DNA of 64,000 bases from Ananas comosus (GCF_001540865.1 NC_033632.1:5897629-5961628); one strand, 5' to 3'; positions 1 to 13,000 are shown, numbered from the stretch's first letter. Program-made: numbers and translations. The notes: generated by a model from the letters alone, not told the origin.

Positions 1-2040
1 TCCTAATTTGAGAGTTTTTTTAAAGAATTTGGATTTGGCCAATTTGCATAAAAAATCCACTAGTTTTGCGCTTTTGCAAAAGTCGGTTACTTTTTTTGAT
101 TTTGCAGATTCGAGCTATATTTTTAACAAACTGACTAAAATACCCTTATTTACTTTTTCTCTCTCCGCTTTTTTTTTCTCTCGATCTTTTTTTTCTCTCT
201 TCGAAGAAGGCAGCGGAGGTGGAGGTGGAAACAGCTCGGCTCGCCTCTGCCCGCATGCCCTCGCCCTCGCCCTCGCCCGTGCACCCCCGCCCTCCTCGCT
301 TCCGACCCTGCTCAGGCCGCGCCGCAACCCTCCTTCTCTACTAGGGCACAGTGACGTCGAGGCGCAGGCTCTTCTCCTCAATCGCGCGTCGAAACGCCGA
401 GACGTCGTCGGAGGCGACAAGATCGCCTTCGACGACATCGCGGTTGTTGCAATAGAGAGAAAGGGGGAGAGATGGTAACAAAAAAAAATAGAAAAAAAAT
501 AAGAATAATAAAAAATAAAAAATAATTTTTTTTTCCTACAGAAAAGATCAAACAATATAGAAAAAGAAAAAAAAAAAGATAAAATTGCACTCTTAAAATA
601 AGATTACACTGTTTTAAAAAAAATTGCACTGTTTTAATAAAAATTGCACTATTTGATATAGAAATTACACTCTTTTGAAATAAATTTTACTATCTTTAGG
701 TGAAGATTGCACTATTTAGAAAAATTTTGCACCATTTCTTTTCTTTTTCTTTTTTTCTTTCTCTTCTTCTTCTTCTTCTTCCTGCGGGATATGGATGCCC
801 CTCCCTTTCTCTCCCCCTGCTCCCCCACCTTCCCTCCCCTTGAGTGCCGCCGCGCCTTCCTCTGCCCCTCCCCATCCCCCTCTTCCCCTTGCCCCTGCCG
901 CTTCCCCCTCACTTCCCCGCCGCGACCCCGCACCTCGACGCCCCCGCGCCGAACCTCGACGAGGATGACGACGAGGAGCGGGACGAGGCCTACGTGTGGT
1001 TCCTCGTCCGCGGCGGCAAGGGCGAGGCCGTCCTCTGGTCCGCTCCGCCATCACCGCCCTCTCCAAGCCCCTCAACGCCAACACCCTCCTCTTTATTGAT
1101 AAAGTAGCTGTAGTCAAATGCCACCATTGTTGTTTGGTGCAATTGGTTTGTGCATTAAAGTTTTGGTAGGTAACTTCTGTTGAGGATCAATTGAGTACCT
1201 TACTTTGCTTCCCTTAATTTGGCATTGTATTATTATCCCTCGTTTGAGCAATAGTAGTTCAGTTTCAGCATCAATTCTAAATGGATAAATAGTGAGTGCA
1301 GCGGCGAGGGCGCAGCAGAGGGCACGCTAGAGGGAGGGTGCGTCGCCGCCGCTGCGGCGGCGGCGGGGGAGCGGCTTCCCCGAGTGGCTGAACGCCGGGG
1401 GCCGCCGCTACAGCGGCGATGGCAACGCCGAGTCGTGGTACCCGGCGGCTTCTACAGCGCCAGTTTCGCGGTAGTTTCTTCGCCATTCTCCTCCCCTCTT
1501 TTTCTTAATTAATTAATTAATTAACTCATTTTTTTTCTTTTTTGGTCCTTTTTTTCTTTCAGTTTGAGAATTTGGGAATAACTTGTTAAAATGGAAATGA
1601 GTGCTAAGGAGTTGAAGGAGGAAGAAGAGGAAGAGAAAGAAAAATAGTGGAAATTAGAGGAAGAAGAAGTAAACAGAAATAGTGCAAATTTTACCGAAAG
1701 AGTGCAATTTTGTGCTAAAGAGTGTAAATCTGATTCCAAAAAGTATAATTTTTATCTCAAATAGTGCAATTTTTATCTAAAACAGTGTAAAAAAAATATT
1801 AAACAGTGTAATTTTGTGTAATTTTAAACAGTGTAAAAAAAATTTTAAACAGCATAATTTTATCTCAAATAGTGCAAATTTTACCGAAAGAGTGCAAATT
1901 TAGATTGTAAATATCTCAAATAGTGGAAATTAAATATTTTAGATTGTATGTATTAAATATTAATTTTAATTTTATAATTATTTAGATAAAAATAATTTAT
2001 TTTTATAAAAAACACTATAATTAAGTTTTTTTTTAAATTC
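1..2040. mobile_element. Non-autonomous TIR element 1, Pack-MULE-like, right end not found
   Basis: The terminus GGCCAATTTGCATAAAAAAT at 37-56, with similarity running on to about 110, recurs at 19329 and in diverged form at 26453, where it has an inverted partner. It is therefore read as the terminal inverted repeat of a transposon family. Inside, CT-rich tracts flank GC-rich blocks at about 225-460, 790-1090 and 1290-1470 that look like captured gene pieces. AT-rich stretches carry repeated TTGCACT motifs at 580-730 and AGTGCAA motifs at 1660-1930. No convincing right-hand TIR or target duplication was found, and the left end may lie outside the window. The Pack-MULE reading is inference. 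Confidence 0.4.
844..1107 (+). pseudogene. GC-rich coding-like fragment inside TIR element 1
   Basis: This is a proline-rich, then acidic open stretch containing DEDDDEERDEAYVWFLVRGG. A plausible continuation (SAITALSKPLNANTLLFIDK) lies in another frame just downstream, as if a captured exon had shifted frame. A second GC-rich piece at about 1370-1465 reads GFPEWLNAGGRRYSG. I do not recognise the parent genes. Base composition differs sharply from the AT-rich surroundings, as expected for gene fragments carried by a transposon. Low-complexity composition makes chance reading frames likely here. Confidence 0.22.
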
Positions 2041-2377
2041 AAAAAAGTGAGAGAGAAAGGAGTGGCCCCCTCTCCCTCAAGCGGGGTCCACTACCCCCCT
2101 CCCTCAGCCGGTCCACCATGAGCCGCCTGCCCCGTGGACTGCGTGCAGGGACACCCGTGAGCCCCGCTAGCTCCCTTCACGCGGGTCACGCCCACGCCAG
2201 CCACGTGGCAGCCCAAGAACGCTTAGGTTCCCAATTCATAAGTTATATAATTTTACTTGAATCATCCAAGTTAGATGTATATACATTTTATTTGTCATCT
2301 TTTCATTGAGCATACGAGTATAGAACCTAGTCATTTTTATTTATCTTTTTTTGTTTCTATAGTAGCGGTTTGATAAT
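2041..2377. other. Flank of the Mutator-like element
   Basis: A GC-rich block at about 2060-2230 (gagagaaagg, then short C-rich runs) passes into AT-rich sequence before the first transposase ATG. It could be the 5' terminal or untranslated region of the MULE. No inverted partner was found downstream of 5420, so the element ends are not defined. No gene is seen here. Confidence 0.3.
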
Positions 2378-5300
2378 ATGGACAAGAATAGTATTTTTCA
2401 AGTAAAGTTCAATTATGCTGGATATTTTAAAATAGTAAAAACTTCTTGTGGATTCAGATATTGTGATGATAAAAAGCATACGTTGATGATGGACCTTGAT
2501 CGTTATAATCTTATTGAATTTTGTCGAGATGTACGGTCACTATGGGATTGGGGTGTTACGAAGAATATTGGTGTATGGTATGTACCAAGAAATGTCAAGC
2601 CAAAGAAATTTATTCAAGTATTCTCAGAGCAAGTTTTGATGGCTATGTTTTCCATATACAATGACATGAACGAAGTAGAAATATTTATAACCTTTCAGTT
2701 GCAAGGCATTCCACTAAACAATAATGGTGGAAAAACTCTGACACAAGAGGGCAATATTGATACGGCTGATGATAATATTGTGGGTATTGCTAGTGAAGGT
2801 GGTGAAGGTGGTGAAGGTGGTCAAGTTGCCTATGAAGCAGTTGATGAAGTTGTTGGTGAAGTTGTTGGTGAAGATATTGGTGAAGCAATTTGTGAAGATG
2901 TTGGTCAAGTCGCCGAAGAAGCAATTGGTGAAGTTGTTGGTGAAGCTGCTGGTGAAGATATTGGTGAAGCAATTGGTGAAGATGTTGGTCAAGTTGCCGA
3001 AGAACCAGCTGGTGAATCAGATGCAGTGTTAAGTAGATTGCTATCGTTCTCTTAAAACCGATCACTCTGATTTAGAGGCTAATATAGATCATGTTGAAGC
3101 ATTTTCATATGATGTGAATAACCCTATTATGGAAGTAGGTGCAAAATATCCCAATGTAGCTTTATTTAGAGATGCGCTGACTCATTTTGCTCTACTAAAT
3201 GAGTTTAAGTATAACCTACAAAAAAATGATCTTTTGAGGGTAACTGCAAGGTGCGCAAAATCTAATTGCAAGTGGCGAATCCATGCATCTAGACTTCAAG
3301 ATTCCTTAGTTTTTCAGGTAACACTAACATTATCCTATTTTCACCTTTCTTTTTCTAATGTACTTCTAGTATCATTCATTTATGAATGAGAGTTGCTGAC
3401 ATGTCTAACTAACATTTACATGATAGGTGAAGACTTTACAATGAGAGCACACATGCATGTTGGCCAATAGGTGTCGGAGCAAAGTGGCAACACAATCTTC
3501 GATGTGCAAAAGGGTTATTGAGTGGCTATATTTGGAAGGAGATTTGTCTACAAGCGAATTGCGTAAAAGGCTGCAACAAAAATATTATGTGGACTTGACC
3601 TACTGTAAGGTCTTTAGGGGGAAAGAAACGGCATTGTCTAAGATTCATGGGCAATGGAAGTTGTCGTATCAAAGAATCTTTGATTTTAGAGAGAAAATTG
3701 TTAGAAGAATTCCTGGCAGCCACGTGGAGGTAAAGCTGCAAATTATTAATTACGAGCATCATTTTCAACGAGTTTTTCTTGCATTTGGTCCATGCATACA
3801 AGGATTCCTCAATGGATGTAGAGCTTATATTGCATTAGATGGATGTCATCTCAAAGGAAAGCATAGAGAAGTTCTGATATCGGCCACAAGTATTGACAGA
3901 AATAAATTAATTTTTTCGACAGCTTTTGGTGTTGTGGAGTTGGAGAACTCCGATAGTTGGGAATGGTTTCTTCATGGGTTGAAGACAGCTATAGGAGAAC
4001 CCAAAGGCCTAGTGTTCTCCTTGGATAGACAACAAGGGTTAGATGAGGCCGTTCAAGTTGTATATCCAATAGTTGAACATAGAGAATTAATGCATGTGTC
4101 ATCTTTATAGCAACTTCAAAAAAAAATTTCGTAAGGACTGCTATAGAGACGATTTGTAGGCTGCAATAAGAGCATATACACCTCATGTTTACGAAAGTAG
4201 CATTGCTAAGGTGTATGAAGCAAATCCAAGGGTTATTGAATATCTGCGATACAACCATGGTTATTTGTGGAGTCGAAGTAAATTCGGAATGATTGCCAAG
4301 TGTGATTACTTGACTAATAATATTTCTGAATCATTCAACGCATGGATATCTAATGATAGGCATAAACTATTGATTGATATACTCGATACTATCTGGCAAA
4401 AAATAATGGTTAAGATGGAGGAGAGAAGAAATAGAACAAAAAAGTAGGATCATGAAATTGTACTAACAGTTATCACATATGTAAAGAAGATAAGCAAGGT
4501 TTGCAGTACACTGATTTTTTTTAATTTACTTTTAAGTTATAGTCTAATTACACTGATGTTATAGTTTACTTTGGCCTCTTCGTAATCTAATTTATGCTAT
4601 CGATCTTCACAATTTTAGGGTTTTGGTCAATATGAGGTGGAGTGATGAATTTTTAGTAGAAGTGATTGGACCTCAATCAAGATTCGAGGTGAGGCTACAT
4701 GATATGTAGTAGCTGCAGAATATGGCAAGTGAAAGGTGTGCCATGCATTCATGCAATGGCAATAATAGGTAATTAAGACATGAAAAGTGAGAAGAATATG
4801 TGCACCCATATTTTATAGTGGCCAAACATAAGGAGGCCTATGCTGCTTCTATTGCACCATTACCTAGTTGTGATCAATGGGTAAAGATTGACATCGATCA
4901 TCATATATTATCTCCTATTTTAAATAGGCCATCTGGAAGACCTCGAAACAAACAAATTAGAACATCGGATGAGATGGTAATCAAGAAAAGGCATTGATGC
5001 AAAAGATGCAATCAATTAGGCCACCGTGCAAAAACATGAAAGAACCCTTTCAATGCAAATCAACAGTCTGCAGGACCATCTCAAGCAGGGAATGAGCACC
5101 CTGAAGCACCAATTCAAGCAGGGAATCAGCACCTTGAAGCACCATCTCAAGCAGGGAATCCTCACTTTGAACCACCATCTCAAGCAAGTATTTGCAGTGC
5201 CACAAGGTACTATGTTGACCAACAATATTCACTTTCAATTTATTTTCTTTGCTACAATATTAACTACTAAAAAAACTGCAGGCGTAGAGGAATAAGGGTA

Positions 5301-5420
5301 GCATCGAGATCAAGACAAGTAACAGATGAAGCAATAAACTTACAATCCCAACAAGGAAGTGCCATAAGTGAAATTGATGCACTGAGTTGTCTAGAAAATC
5401 AAGATTTGATTTAGAGAAAC
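2378..5420 (+). pseudogene. Mutator-like (MULE, mudrA-type) transposase, degenerate
   Basis: Domains appear in MULE order. An N-terminal PB1-like region (2378-2740) is followed by an acidic repeat (2785-3010). Next comes the MuDR DNA-binding domain with CAKSNCKWRIHA (about 3120-3318), then an intron (about 3319-3427, gtaaca...tag). The MULE DDE core follows: Asp of IALDGCHLKG at 3838, Asp of SLDRQQGL at 4024 and Glu of ISESFNAW at 4328. A SWIM-like segment (VKGVPCIHAMAII, about 4728) and a zinc knuckle (CKRCNQLGHRAKT, about 5000) end the protein. It is disabled by a frameshift near 3045, stops near 3440, 4090 and 4444, and a TGA at the last knuckle cysteine. In an intact element it would be a nuclear cut-and-paste transposase. 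Confidence 0.9.
2785..3010 (+). repeat. In-frame acidic Gly-Glu-Val-Val-Gly-Glu type repeat in the MULE protein
   Basis: Twelve-base units built on ggtgaagttgtt and its variants encode repeated GEVVGE / EDIGEAI / EDVGQVAEE segments. Two longer copies of about 28 codons can be aligned (DIGEAICEDVGQVAEEAI and DIGEAIGEDVGQVAEEPA). The period is a multiple of three, so the repeat expanded without breaking frame and also keeps other frames open by chance. Its role is unknown; acidic linkers between the N-terminal and MuDR domains occur in plant MULE proteins. Confidence 0.75.
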
Positions 5421-5918
5421 AGTTGATTTAGTTAAAGCTTTAATTTTTTGGGTTTTTGGGTTGTTGGTCTGAATTGATGTATTTTGGTAGGTACCTAAAA
5501 TGGTGGGTACTTGAAATGAATGAGATCCCTGGATGCTTGTATGTAATATTTTGGTTTGATAGATATGAAACTTGATGCAATGACATTATCTTTGTATTGA
5601 ATTAGTAGTCATTTTCATACTTGTCATGAATGTAATTTGGTTCTACTTGCATGGATCATTTTGATTTGAATAGAAATATAAGTTATGAATGACATCGTGT
5701 TTGTATGGAACTACATTGTCTTTGGATACTTTGTAGAACAGATTTTCCCCCAAATGAAATAAGATTACATTACTCTGCAAAATGTAAGTAGAAATAAAGC
5801 TTATACATCTGTATTCACTTGCATTATAACAAGTACAAGAATTATTGTTTTATCATTCATATTTTATTACATTGTCAAACTAAACAAGATATTAGCCACC
5901 ACTAAACATACAATCAGC

Positions 5919-6309
5919 TTAAGTAGAAATAAAGCTCTCTTTTAGCTTCTGAATACGATGCTCCACTGTTTCTTGAAATGCTTGTAATTGGTATTTCAAG
6001 TCAACAGTATTATGGTATGCATCATCAATCCAACCAAAATAATTACAGTGCTCATTACTCTGCAAATTGTAAAACTAATTAGTAAATGATTATAATTTAA
6101 AGTTATTGCAGATAATGGACTTTTTTTTTTGTCCCTATTTTGTTCATCGATGCAAAAGAAATTGTCTTACCCCCCTAGTTTGGACACCCATAGCACCAAC
6201 AACCTCTTGCGTGCGGCTGCTTTGAAACCCAAATTCTACAAGTTTTAAAGCAATCGTATTTGGAGATTTAGTTGCTCGAAGAAGAATCCACTGATTTTTC
6301 ACTCATCAT
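5919..6309 (-). pseudogene. GRF-type zinc-finger protein, degenerate
   Basis: Exon 2 (6059 to 5919) reads SNEHCNYFGWIDDAYHN and then a helical tail QAFQETVEHRIQKLKE before TAA. Its acceptor is tttgcag. Exon 1 (from ATG at 6309) reads MMSEKSVDSSSSN, a stop, then DCFKTCRIWVSKQPHARG and CYGCPN, with a donor at 6170. The pattern Cys...Cys, YGCPN, then CNYF-W-(V/I)DD is that of plant GRF zinc fingers. Exon 1 has TAA and TAG stops and the splice phase is off by one, so it cannot make the protein. Short GRF genes are common among plant repeats; association with the neighbouring MULE on the other strand is inference. Confidence 0.65.
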
Positions 6310-7179
6310 AAATGTATTAGAAGGGAGAAAAAAGATTGAAAAATGAAACTATTGGGATTTAACAGATCAAAATGACAGGAGAAGCCAAATAATGGATAAA
6401 TAAAGGAGAAAAGCAAGAGAAGAGATATATGAAATGCGCAATGGAGTGTATGGAGGAAGAAGATGACTGTTAGGGTCATTTTCGGAGGACATTTCTATAC
6501 AATATTAGTTTGGATTTTTAGAGAGATATATTTGTGATGGCAAAATAGGCATTTCACTTATAAAGGAAAAAGATGACCATTGGCATTTTCGCAAGGACAT
6601 TTCCGCAAACGTCTACCAATTAGGGGCTTTTGGAGGATCATATCTGTGATGGCAAAAATATTATTTCAAATTTTTACTGTTAAAAAATAAACGGTTCTCT
6701 AACAGTAACAAACCAAAGGGACATATATGAAAATATTTAGACTTCTATAGGGATAACTTATGAAAGTTAAACTTTACAGAAATATATTTACAGTTCACTA
6801 TATTAGCAGGGATTTGTATGCAATTAACCCTTTTATAAAACAAGAGAATGAACTGAGTATAATTCATCTTTTTGGATGCTTTTCTTTTAGCACTAGAAGT
6901 TGCTTTTCTTTTAGCACTAGAAGTTCCGGCTTCTTTATTGCACGTAAGAAGGCTTCTTTATTGCACGTAAGAAGGTTACAAGATACAAAACTGCCTCTTT
7001 GATAAGTTCCCCCCAAAAAAAAATATTGACTTAATATTAATATATTGTTAATATACAAATGATATAATAGTGTTGTGATTGATAATATGCAAATAATTAA
7101 GATATTACATTATTTGTACACCAAAGATATTTTAACTTTAGCCAACTAAATTAGATTATGAAATTTGATTGTAACAATT
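6310..7179. other. AT-rich intergenic DNA with an imperfect direct duplication
   Basis: Segments starting near 6462 and 6572 are imperfect direct copies about 110 bases apart. Both contain gatgac...cattttcg...ggacatttc and end in tgtgatggcaaaa. A short tandem (cttttagcactagaagt, twice) lies at about 6882-6922, and ggcttctttattgcacgtaa occurs twice at about 6929-6972. No coding region is supported. Confidence 0.5.
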
Positions 7180-7355
7180 TTAAGAGTTACCGACCGTCCC
7201 TAGTGTAAGTGACAAAGGGCTTGGTGGTTGGTACCCGAGGTCCCAAGTTCAAATCCTAGTTAATTTATATTTCCAGCTAAATTTATTTCTAAATGAAAAT
7301 AAACGAAGCGGATAGTGTGCTAACTATCTCTCAAAAAAAAAAAAATTAAGAGTTA
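7180..7355 (+). mobile_element. tRNA-derived SINE, copy 1, with target-site duplication
   Basis: The body spans 7190-7345. It has an A-box-like tagtgtaagtga (7201), a B box gttcaaatcc (7247) and a short poly(A) tail (7333-7345). The ten-base target duplication TTAAGAGTTA flanks it exactly at 7180-7189 and 7346-7355, proving insertion by target-primed reverse transcription. Two relatives lie at 33041 and 50459. Such elements have a Pol III internal promoter and use LINE enzymes. Confidence 0.85.
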
Positions 7356-8691
7356 GAAAGAAAATTAAAATAAATTAAAGTTTGAGGGCTAAAGTGTCAA
7401 GTGCCTCATAGTTTCAGGATCAAACGTGCAATTTATCCAAAAATATGCAAATGTTTCTTTTTCCTTTTTATTTGCGAAAAAAATCGGTAGTCATTTTAGT
7501 AGAGCTTGATTACAACAGTAGAGGAGGATGTGGAGAAAATTTTCAACACGAACTCCTGTAACAATTACAAAGGAAGAGAGCAATACTCCAAACTCAATAA
7601 TAGAGAAAATATAAAAGATATTTTCCAAACCTAAATAATACAACAAAATAAAAATATATAAGAAATGTTTTCCCAACTCACACATCTAAAGTAACAAAGT
7701 AATTAAGCTCATAAAAATTAAACCGCAAACAAAAAACACGGGGGGAAAAAAATATAGAAAAAATGTATATATAAAAAAAAAAAAAATCACCAGTAAACTC
7801 TTCAACAAGCTTCTAACCCATCAATCCTACCAGCACCAGCAATACCTAAATCCACTGTGCACCACGTCGAAAGTACTCCACAAATCCAAATAGGCCGTTA
7901 TGGATGTGGAAGAGGAAGCAATAGACTGATTTGGAGAGAAGAGGAACAATAAGAAAAGCAATATAATCAGTGATTGTGGAGAAATACATGGAGAAGAAAG
8001 AGCAAAATACAAAAAACTATTATACAAGGAAAAAGATGAGGAAAATTTGGTACTATTCACCGGATTTTTGGCCTTCGGCCAATTGTCCAGAGGGAGCGAG
8101 GGTAGTGGAAGAGTCCGGAGAGAGAGGGAGGGAATGGAGAAGGGAAAAGGCCGGTCACCATTTAGTTATTAATATTTTTCCCAAACGAAAATATTGGTAT
8201 AGTAGGTGAAAGAATTTCAAGGACTATTACTATATCTATATTTGAACTTCAAGGTTCGGACGTGTAGGAGAGCATTGGTGATAGCATCAATTTTGAAGGT
8301 AACAAGCTACCGTAAGTTTGTCTATGAGTTATCCTGAATAAGAACTTAAAACTGACCTGTTTTTTGGAACCCAACATATTTTTCACTAATGAAAAGAACG
8401 AAGCCGGCATTACTGCATCAACAGAACCAGAAAACCAATATCTTATGCACCATTCACCAGAAAAGAAAAAAGACTATTTTGTAAACCATAAAAATCCACA
8501 TCGGTTGTGTTCTAGGGTTTGATTCACTAAATATATAGTGAAACAAAAACCAAAGATGGGGAAAACACAATAGACAGGACTAAACAGAAGTTTCTGTAAC
8601 AACAATTGCATCAAAAGCGTTCCATAAGAATTGTATCGCGAACAAGTCATCTGATATGCAAAGGTATATGTGTAATGCACCTCGGGAGAAG
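7356..8691. other. Intergenic DNA and 3' untranslated side of the CASP-like gene
   Basis: AT-rich sequence with A runs. A less AT-rich stretch at about 7800-8170 shows no conserved domain in any frame. The part adjoining 8692 should contain the 3' untranslated region of the minus-strand CASP-like gene. No second gene is supported. Confidence 0.4.
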
Positions 8692-10016
8692 CTATAGGTC
8701 CGGGCAGAAGAGATTGTAGGCGGAGATAAGGGAGCTGAGAGCAAACGCCAGGAACGCGAGAAAGGAGACAGCGATCGAGCCATTTGCCATGCTGGGGAAG
8801 GGGTCGGTTCCCCAGTTGGAGACCCAGTCCCCAACACGAGCTGTTGCCGACGACGATGCAGAGATCAAAAGGTATGCCAAAACCTGCAAAAATTAAATGA
8901 AATAGAAAACTTTTGAGATACGGAAGAATTTGGGCCTCACATACAATGGACTTGCTTAGCTTGCCTGAAGTGAAGTGCTGTTTGAATAAAAGTTGTTCAA
9001 ATAAAGCTACGTAGAGTTTAATACGTTTTAGAGTCAGGAAGCTCATGTCAGCTTCCTTTTGCAGCAAAAGATACATAGTAGAGAAGCTTCTTTCCATCTA
9101 GAGCGTAATAGCAATGAGGCTTTTTGGTCAGTTCATTAAAAATTTGGATGAATTGGGAAAGTCGATGTACTTCATGCGATAAAATTTTCATAGATTGTAA
9201 TAGAGAAGGTAAAAAAAAAGCTTCTCCTCTTACATATATGGTTGATATTAAACAAAAAAAAAAACATAGCGCATAATGTAAACAGTGATGATGAATATGG
9301 CATTAGTTTATTTTGCTTAAAGAAATTCAAAATGTTTGACTTCTTATCCAAAGAAAAACTCCAGTAAAATTGATCAGAGTTACACGTTATTACGTTACGC
9401 CCTAAAGTTGCCATGCTGGATTGCCTAGTTCAAATCTCCCAATCAAACAAAATGTCCAACCAAAAGCACACAAATAATAACATAAACAATTTAGTAGCCC
9501 TGGAGTATGAACGCTGAATACATACCTTGTAGTTCTGCACATGAACCAAGAAATTCATAGATAGGTAAAATAGGAATCATTGGCACCAAATAATACCAGC
9601 TAGAAAAGATGCGATGCTACTTGAATACTGCATCAAGAATTATCACATGATCTTCTAAGATAACTGTAAGAAGGTGCTAACTTGGATATTTTTACTATTC
9701 ATGTTAGTTATAAACTAAAAATATCATACTAGTCTTAAGTAGGTTTCTCAATAAAAATGGAAGTGCTTATGGCTTCTTTTTATTGATTAAGTTTCAACAA
9801 CAACTATAGATTCTTGATGTCCACCAAAGAGCAGATTGCCAAATGAGTAGACACCCAAAAAAAAAACCAAAAAAAACAGGTAAAAAGTAAATTGTTACCA
9901 GCAATTCCAAATCGACAAAAAGATAATGAAGGGAGGCGATAGAGTTGGAATCGAGGGAAAGCTAACAGGGAGAATGTCCCCCATAAATAACAACTACTTT
10001 AGCTTAACTTTTCCAA

Positions 10017-10051
<35 letters not shown>

Positions 10052-13000
10052 ACTTTAAACTTGCTTTATTAGTCCAGCAAAAACCATGCCCTCTTAGAAA
10101 AAACCTTTTCTAAGTGTCTCTCATCCATTTATTTCTATTCAAATTCCTAACTTCTTATGATATAGATTTAAGCAAATAAGTTCTGGGCATTGGCATGATT
10201 TGAAGTTGCACTCCAAAAACACCAACTTGCAAATGAGTTTTCCCTGACACTGTTTAGCCAAGTTCTTATCTAAATAATGTGATATTATTCAAGTTATATC
10301 ATCAGAATCACACAATAAGACCACTTATACACTATCATATAAAAAATTGATTAAAGATATTAAAAAAAATTGCAAAAATGTTTTTTTATTTATTCACGCT
10401 TATCTTCATAATATTGAATAATACATAAAAAAAACGAAAATGAGAAATATTATAGTTCAACCTTGAGGAGTTTGTAGTTGTTCCCTTGCTGGTCACTAGA
10501 GATGCAAAAATTATCAAAACAGGTAAAAGAAAAGGTGATTACCGACAAGGAAATTAAATATTGCTATTGGAAGCTCGCAAGAAGGTCATAAGATGTGTAT
10601 TGTTGGTGCATAAAACTGGCAGAGGCAACCTTATAACCCTAGAAAGAGACTTGTCTTAATTTAATTGTGTAATCAAGAACTCAATAAGTGGGGAGGATTA
10701 TATGAAGAGAGAGGCTGTATTGTCATCTAACATTGAAATTTTCACGTTTTGGGAAGCCACATTTGCTTTGTTAGGACCATTTATTAAGGTGTGAAGAAGA
10801 AAAATAGAGGCCAACACAATAGGCGCCTAGGCAAGTAATGCCAATTGAAATAATCAATCAAACAAACAAATCCAACTGGACCTATCCCAAATGTCTAACA
10901 GATGCCTAATATTTTGAAGTCGTCCTTCTAAACAATGATCTTAGGCATCAGATTAGTGCCTAACACAATTACTACTCAATTGATTAAGAGGTGGAGGCTA
11001 CAGCATATCCTTGCTATAATCTCCTCCAGAGAGTATAAAAGCAATTTTATTCCTTTTTCTACCTCACTAGAAGTAGATAACCAGATGTTAGAGAGAATAT
11101 GGATGGCACACGAAACGAGAACATGTTTAACCAGAACAACTCTCCTCATCATGGAGAAGTTAGCTTTTAAGGTGACTCTAGATCTTATCCATCAACCTAT
11201 TCGGGGCATTAAAGTTTTGCTGCCCCTGATATATGGGAAACCTGAGAAATATATCCCTGTTTTATTTCACCTGCCCCTTTGAGTAAGCAATCAGCATACT
11301 GAGATGCTTCATATTCTTGCCCACATTAGATCTAACAACCACAAAAAATGAGGCAAGCGCTGTCCTCGTCCTCATTGTGATACTTGATCACATCAGAAAA
11401 TACGATGCATTGTCCCTAGTTGCTCTCACTATGACTAAGCAATCATCCGTGCAAAATTAGATTATTGACCGTTAATGAGCTTGCCTCAAAACAAAAACCA
11501 GAAGCTCTGTTCAAATAGACGTCCATGATTCAGGTAAGGGGTGTATATCACAAGCACAAAATAAAGATGGTAAGAAAGAAGTGCCTGCCTCAAAGCATCC
11601 CCGAACAGATATGCCTTACTACTAAAAAATGGACAAAAAGAGCACATTAAGATTTTAATAGCTTAATAATTGAGAGCATTTCAAAAAACACTGTGCCAGA
11701 AATTAAACATCCATATCAGGCCAATCAATGAATGCTTCCAAACTTTTTGGTTTAACTTAGTATGAAAGTTTATTATATAACAGTACCTCTCAAATTTTGA
11801 TATCCAGTCAACCAAACAGGTGGAGAAACAATTTTAAAGGTGTATATGCCACAAAGCTTGTCAGAGTTGAAACTTCACCTTCAGTAAAACTGGAATATTC
11901 CACTGAACTTGAATAAAGTTGGCTAATTTTGTTCGTTGTCAGATATTTTTGAGGAAAACAAAGATTATGCCAAATAAACTAGCTTGGCCATCCTACTGTA
12001 CGAGGTTCTCATCAGTGTGGGCTTATGAAGAATGAGAAATACACAATCTTACCATCTTTCTTCTGTAGTAACAACCCATGCCACTACAAAACAGGACAGC
12101 TCTTAAACTGTGCACTAGAAAAAGAAGTTGATTTCTTTAAACTCTTTTGGCTTATCATCCAAAAGGATGCTTATACTAATATCTGGTATAAAGAAAAATT
12201 AAAGAGAACACCATCGAACCCTCCCATCATAGGTCAATTAACTTTACAAAGATACATTATCATCTGCACGCGGCTTGTTAACCATTCAATGAATTTTTTT
12301 TAGGCAGGTTATTCTTGAGAGAACAAGCATTGTTTGTAGAAGTAAATGTAATGTTTAGACAACATTTCTGTTGCTAGGAGATTTTGCAGCCAGCAAAAAG
12401 TGATAAAAGCAAAACTAATTGCCTATTGACCAAAGCCGATGTTGAGGGGCCCGTACTGTATGATATCAATACCAAATATTGGGATCATTTTGAATCAGTT
12501 TCTCACCTACATCTGTTTCTTTTACAAAACAGACCCCATGACCAGATACATTGTAATAGATAACCAACAATAATGATTTAAGATAATGAACAAAGCCTCG
12601 GTAATGGAAACTTAATTAAAGGCCAACCAGTTTTGTGCATCTGCCTCCAAAATAAAAAAACAATTTCAAACAAACCTATCTCTTTGGAGAATTACGCAAG
12701 AATTTGGCTAACACACGTGCTGATATCTTCTAACAACATGTTTTACTAATGCATTTGTATACTTCTGAGTTCACTGTGCCTAGTTCTTATATAGTGTTAG
12801 GTCTTTTGACTTCTCAGAAGATCAGAAGTAATAAATATACATTGACCCCCATGGTAACAATAAAACACAATCAAAGGTTATTGCTAGTATGTCTTTCTAT
12901 TAAAAACGATGACTATCTTTCTAATTGTTTCATGCTCACTTTTTAATAATTATCTCAACCGAAAATAAATAATTCGATCAAGACATCTGCAATCCTTGAG

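Noticed and set aside
115..629. Overlapping minus-strand frames of 146 and 83 codons
   Set aside because: Poly-Phe and Arg/Ala-rich translations come from CT-rich and GC-rich repeat sequence; no domain, start context or splice support.
2714..3065. Several open frames on both strands over the acidic repeat
   Set aside because: A 12-base period keeps all frames open; only the plus frame continuous with the N-terminal MULE domain is meaningful.
7190..7345. Possible tRNA gene
   Set aside because: A and B boxes are present but there is no cloverleaf; the poly(A) tail, target duplication and two relatives mark it as a SINE.
10935..11282. 115-codon plus-strand frame in CASP-like intron 2
   Set aside because: AT-rich, no recognisable domain, and located inside an intron without splice or start support.
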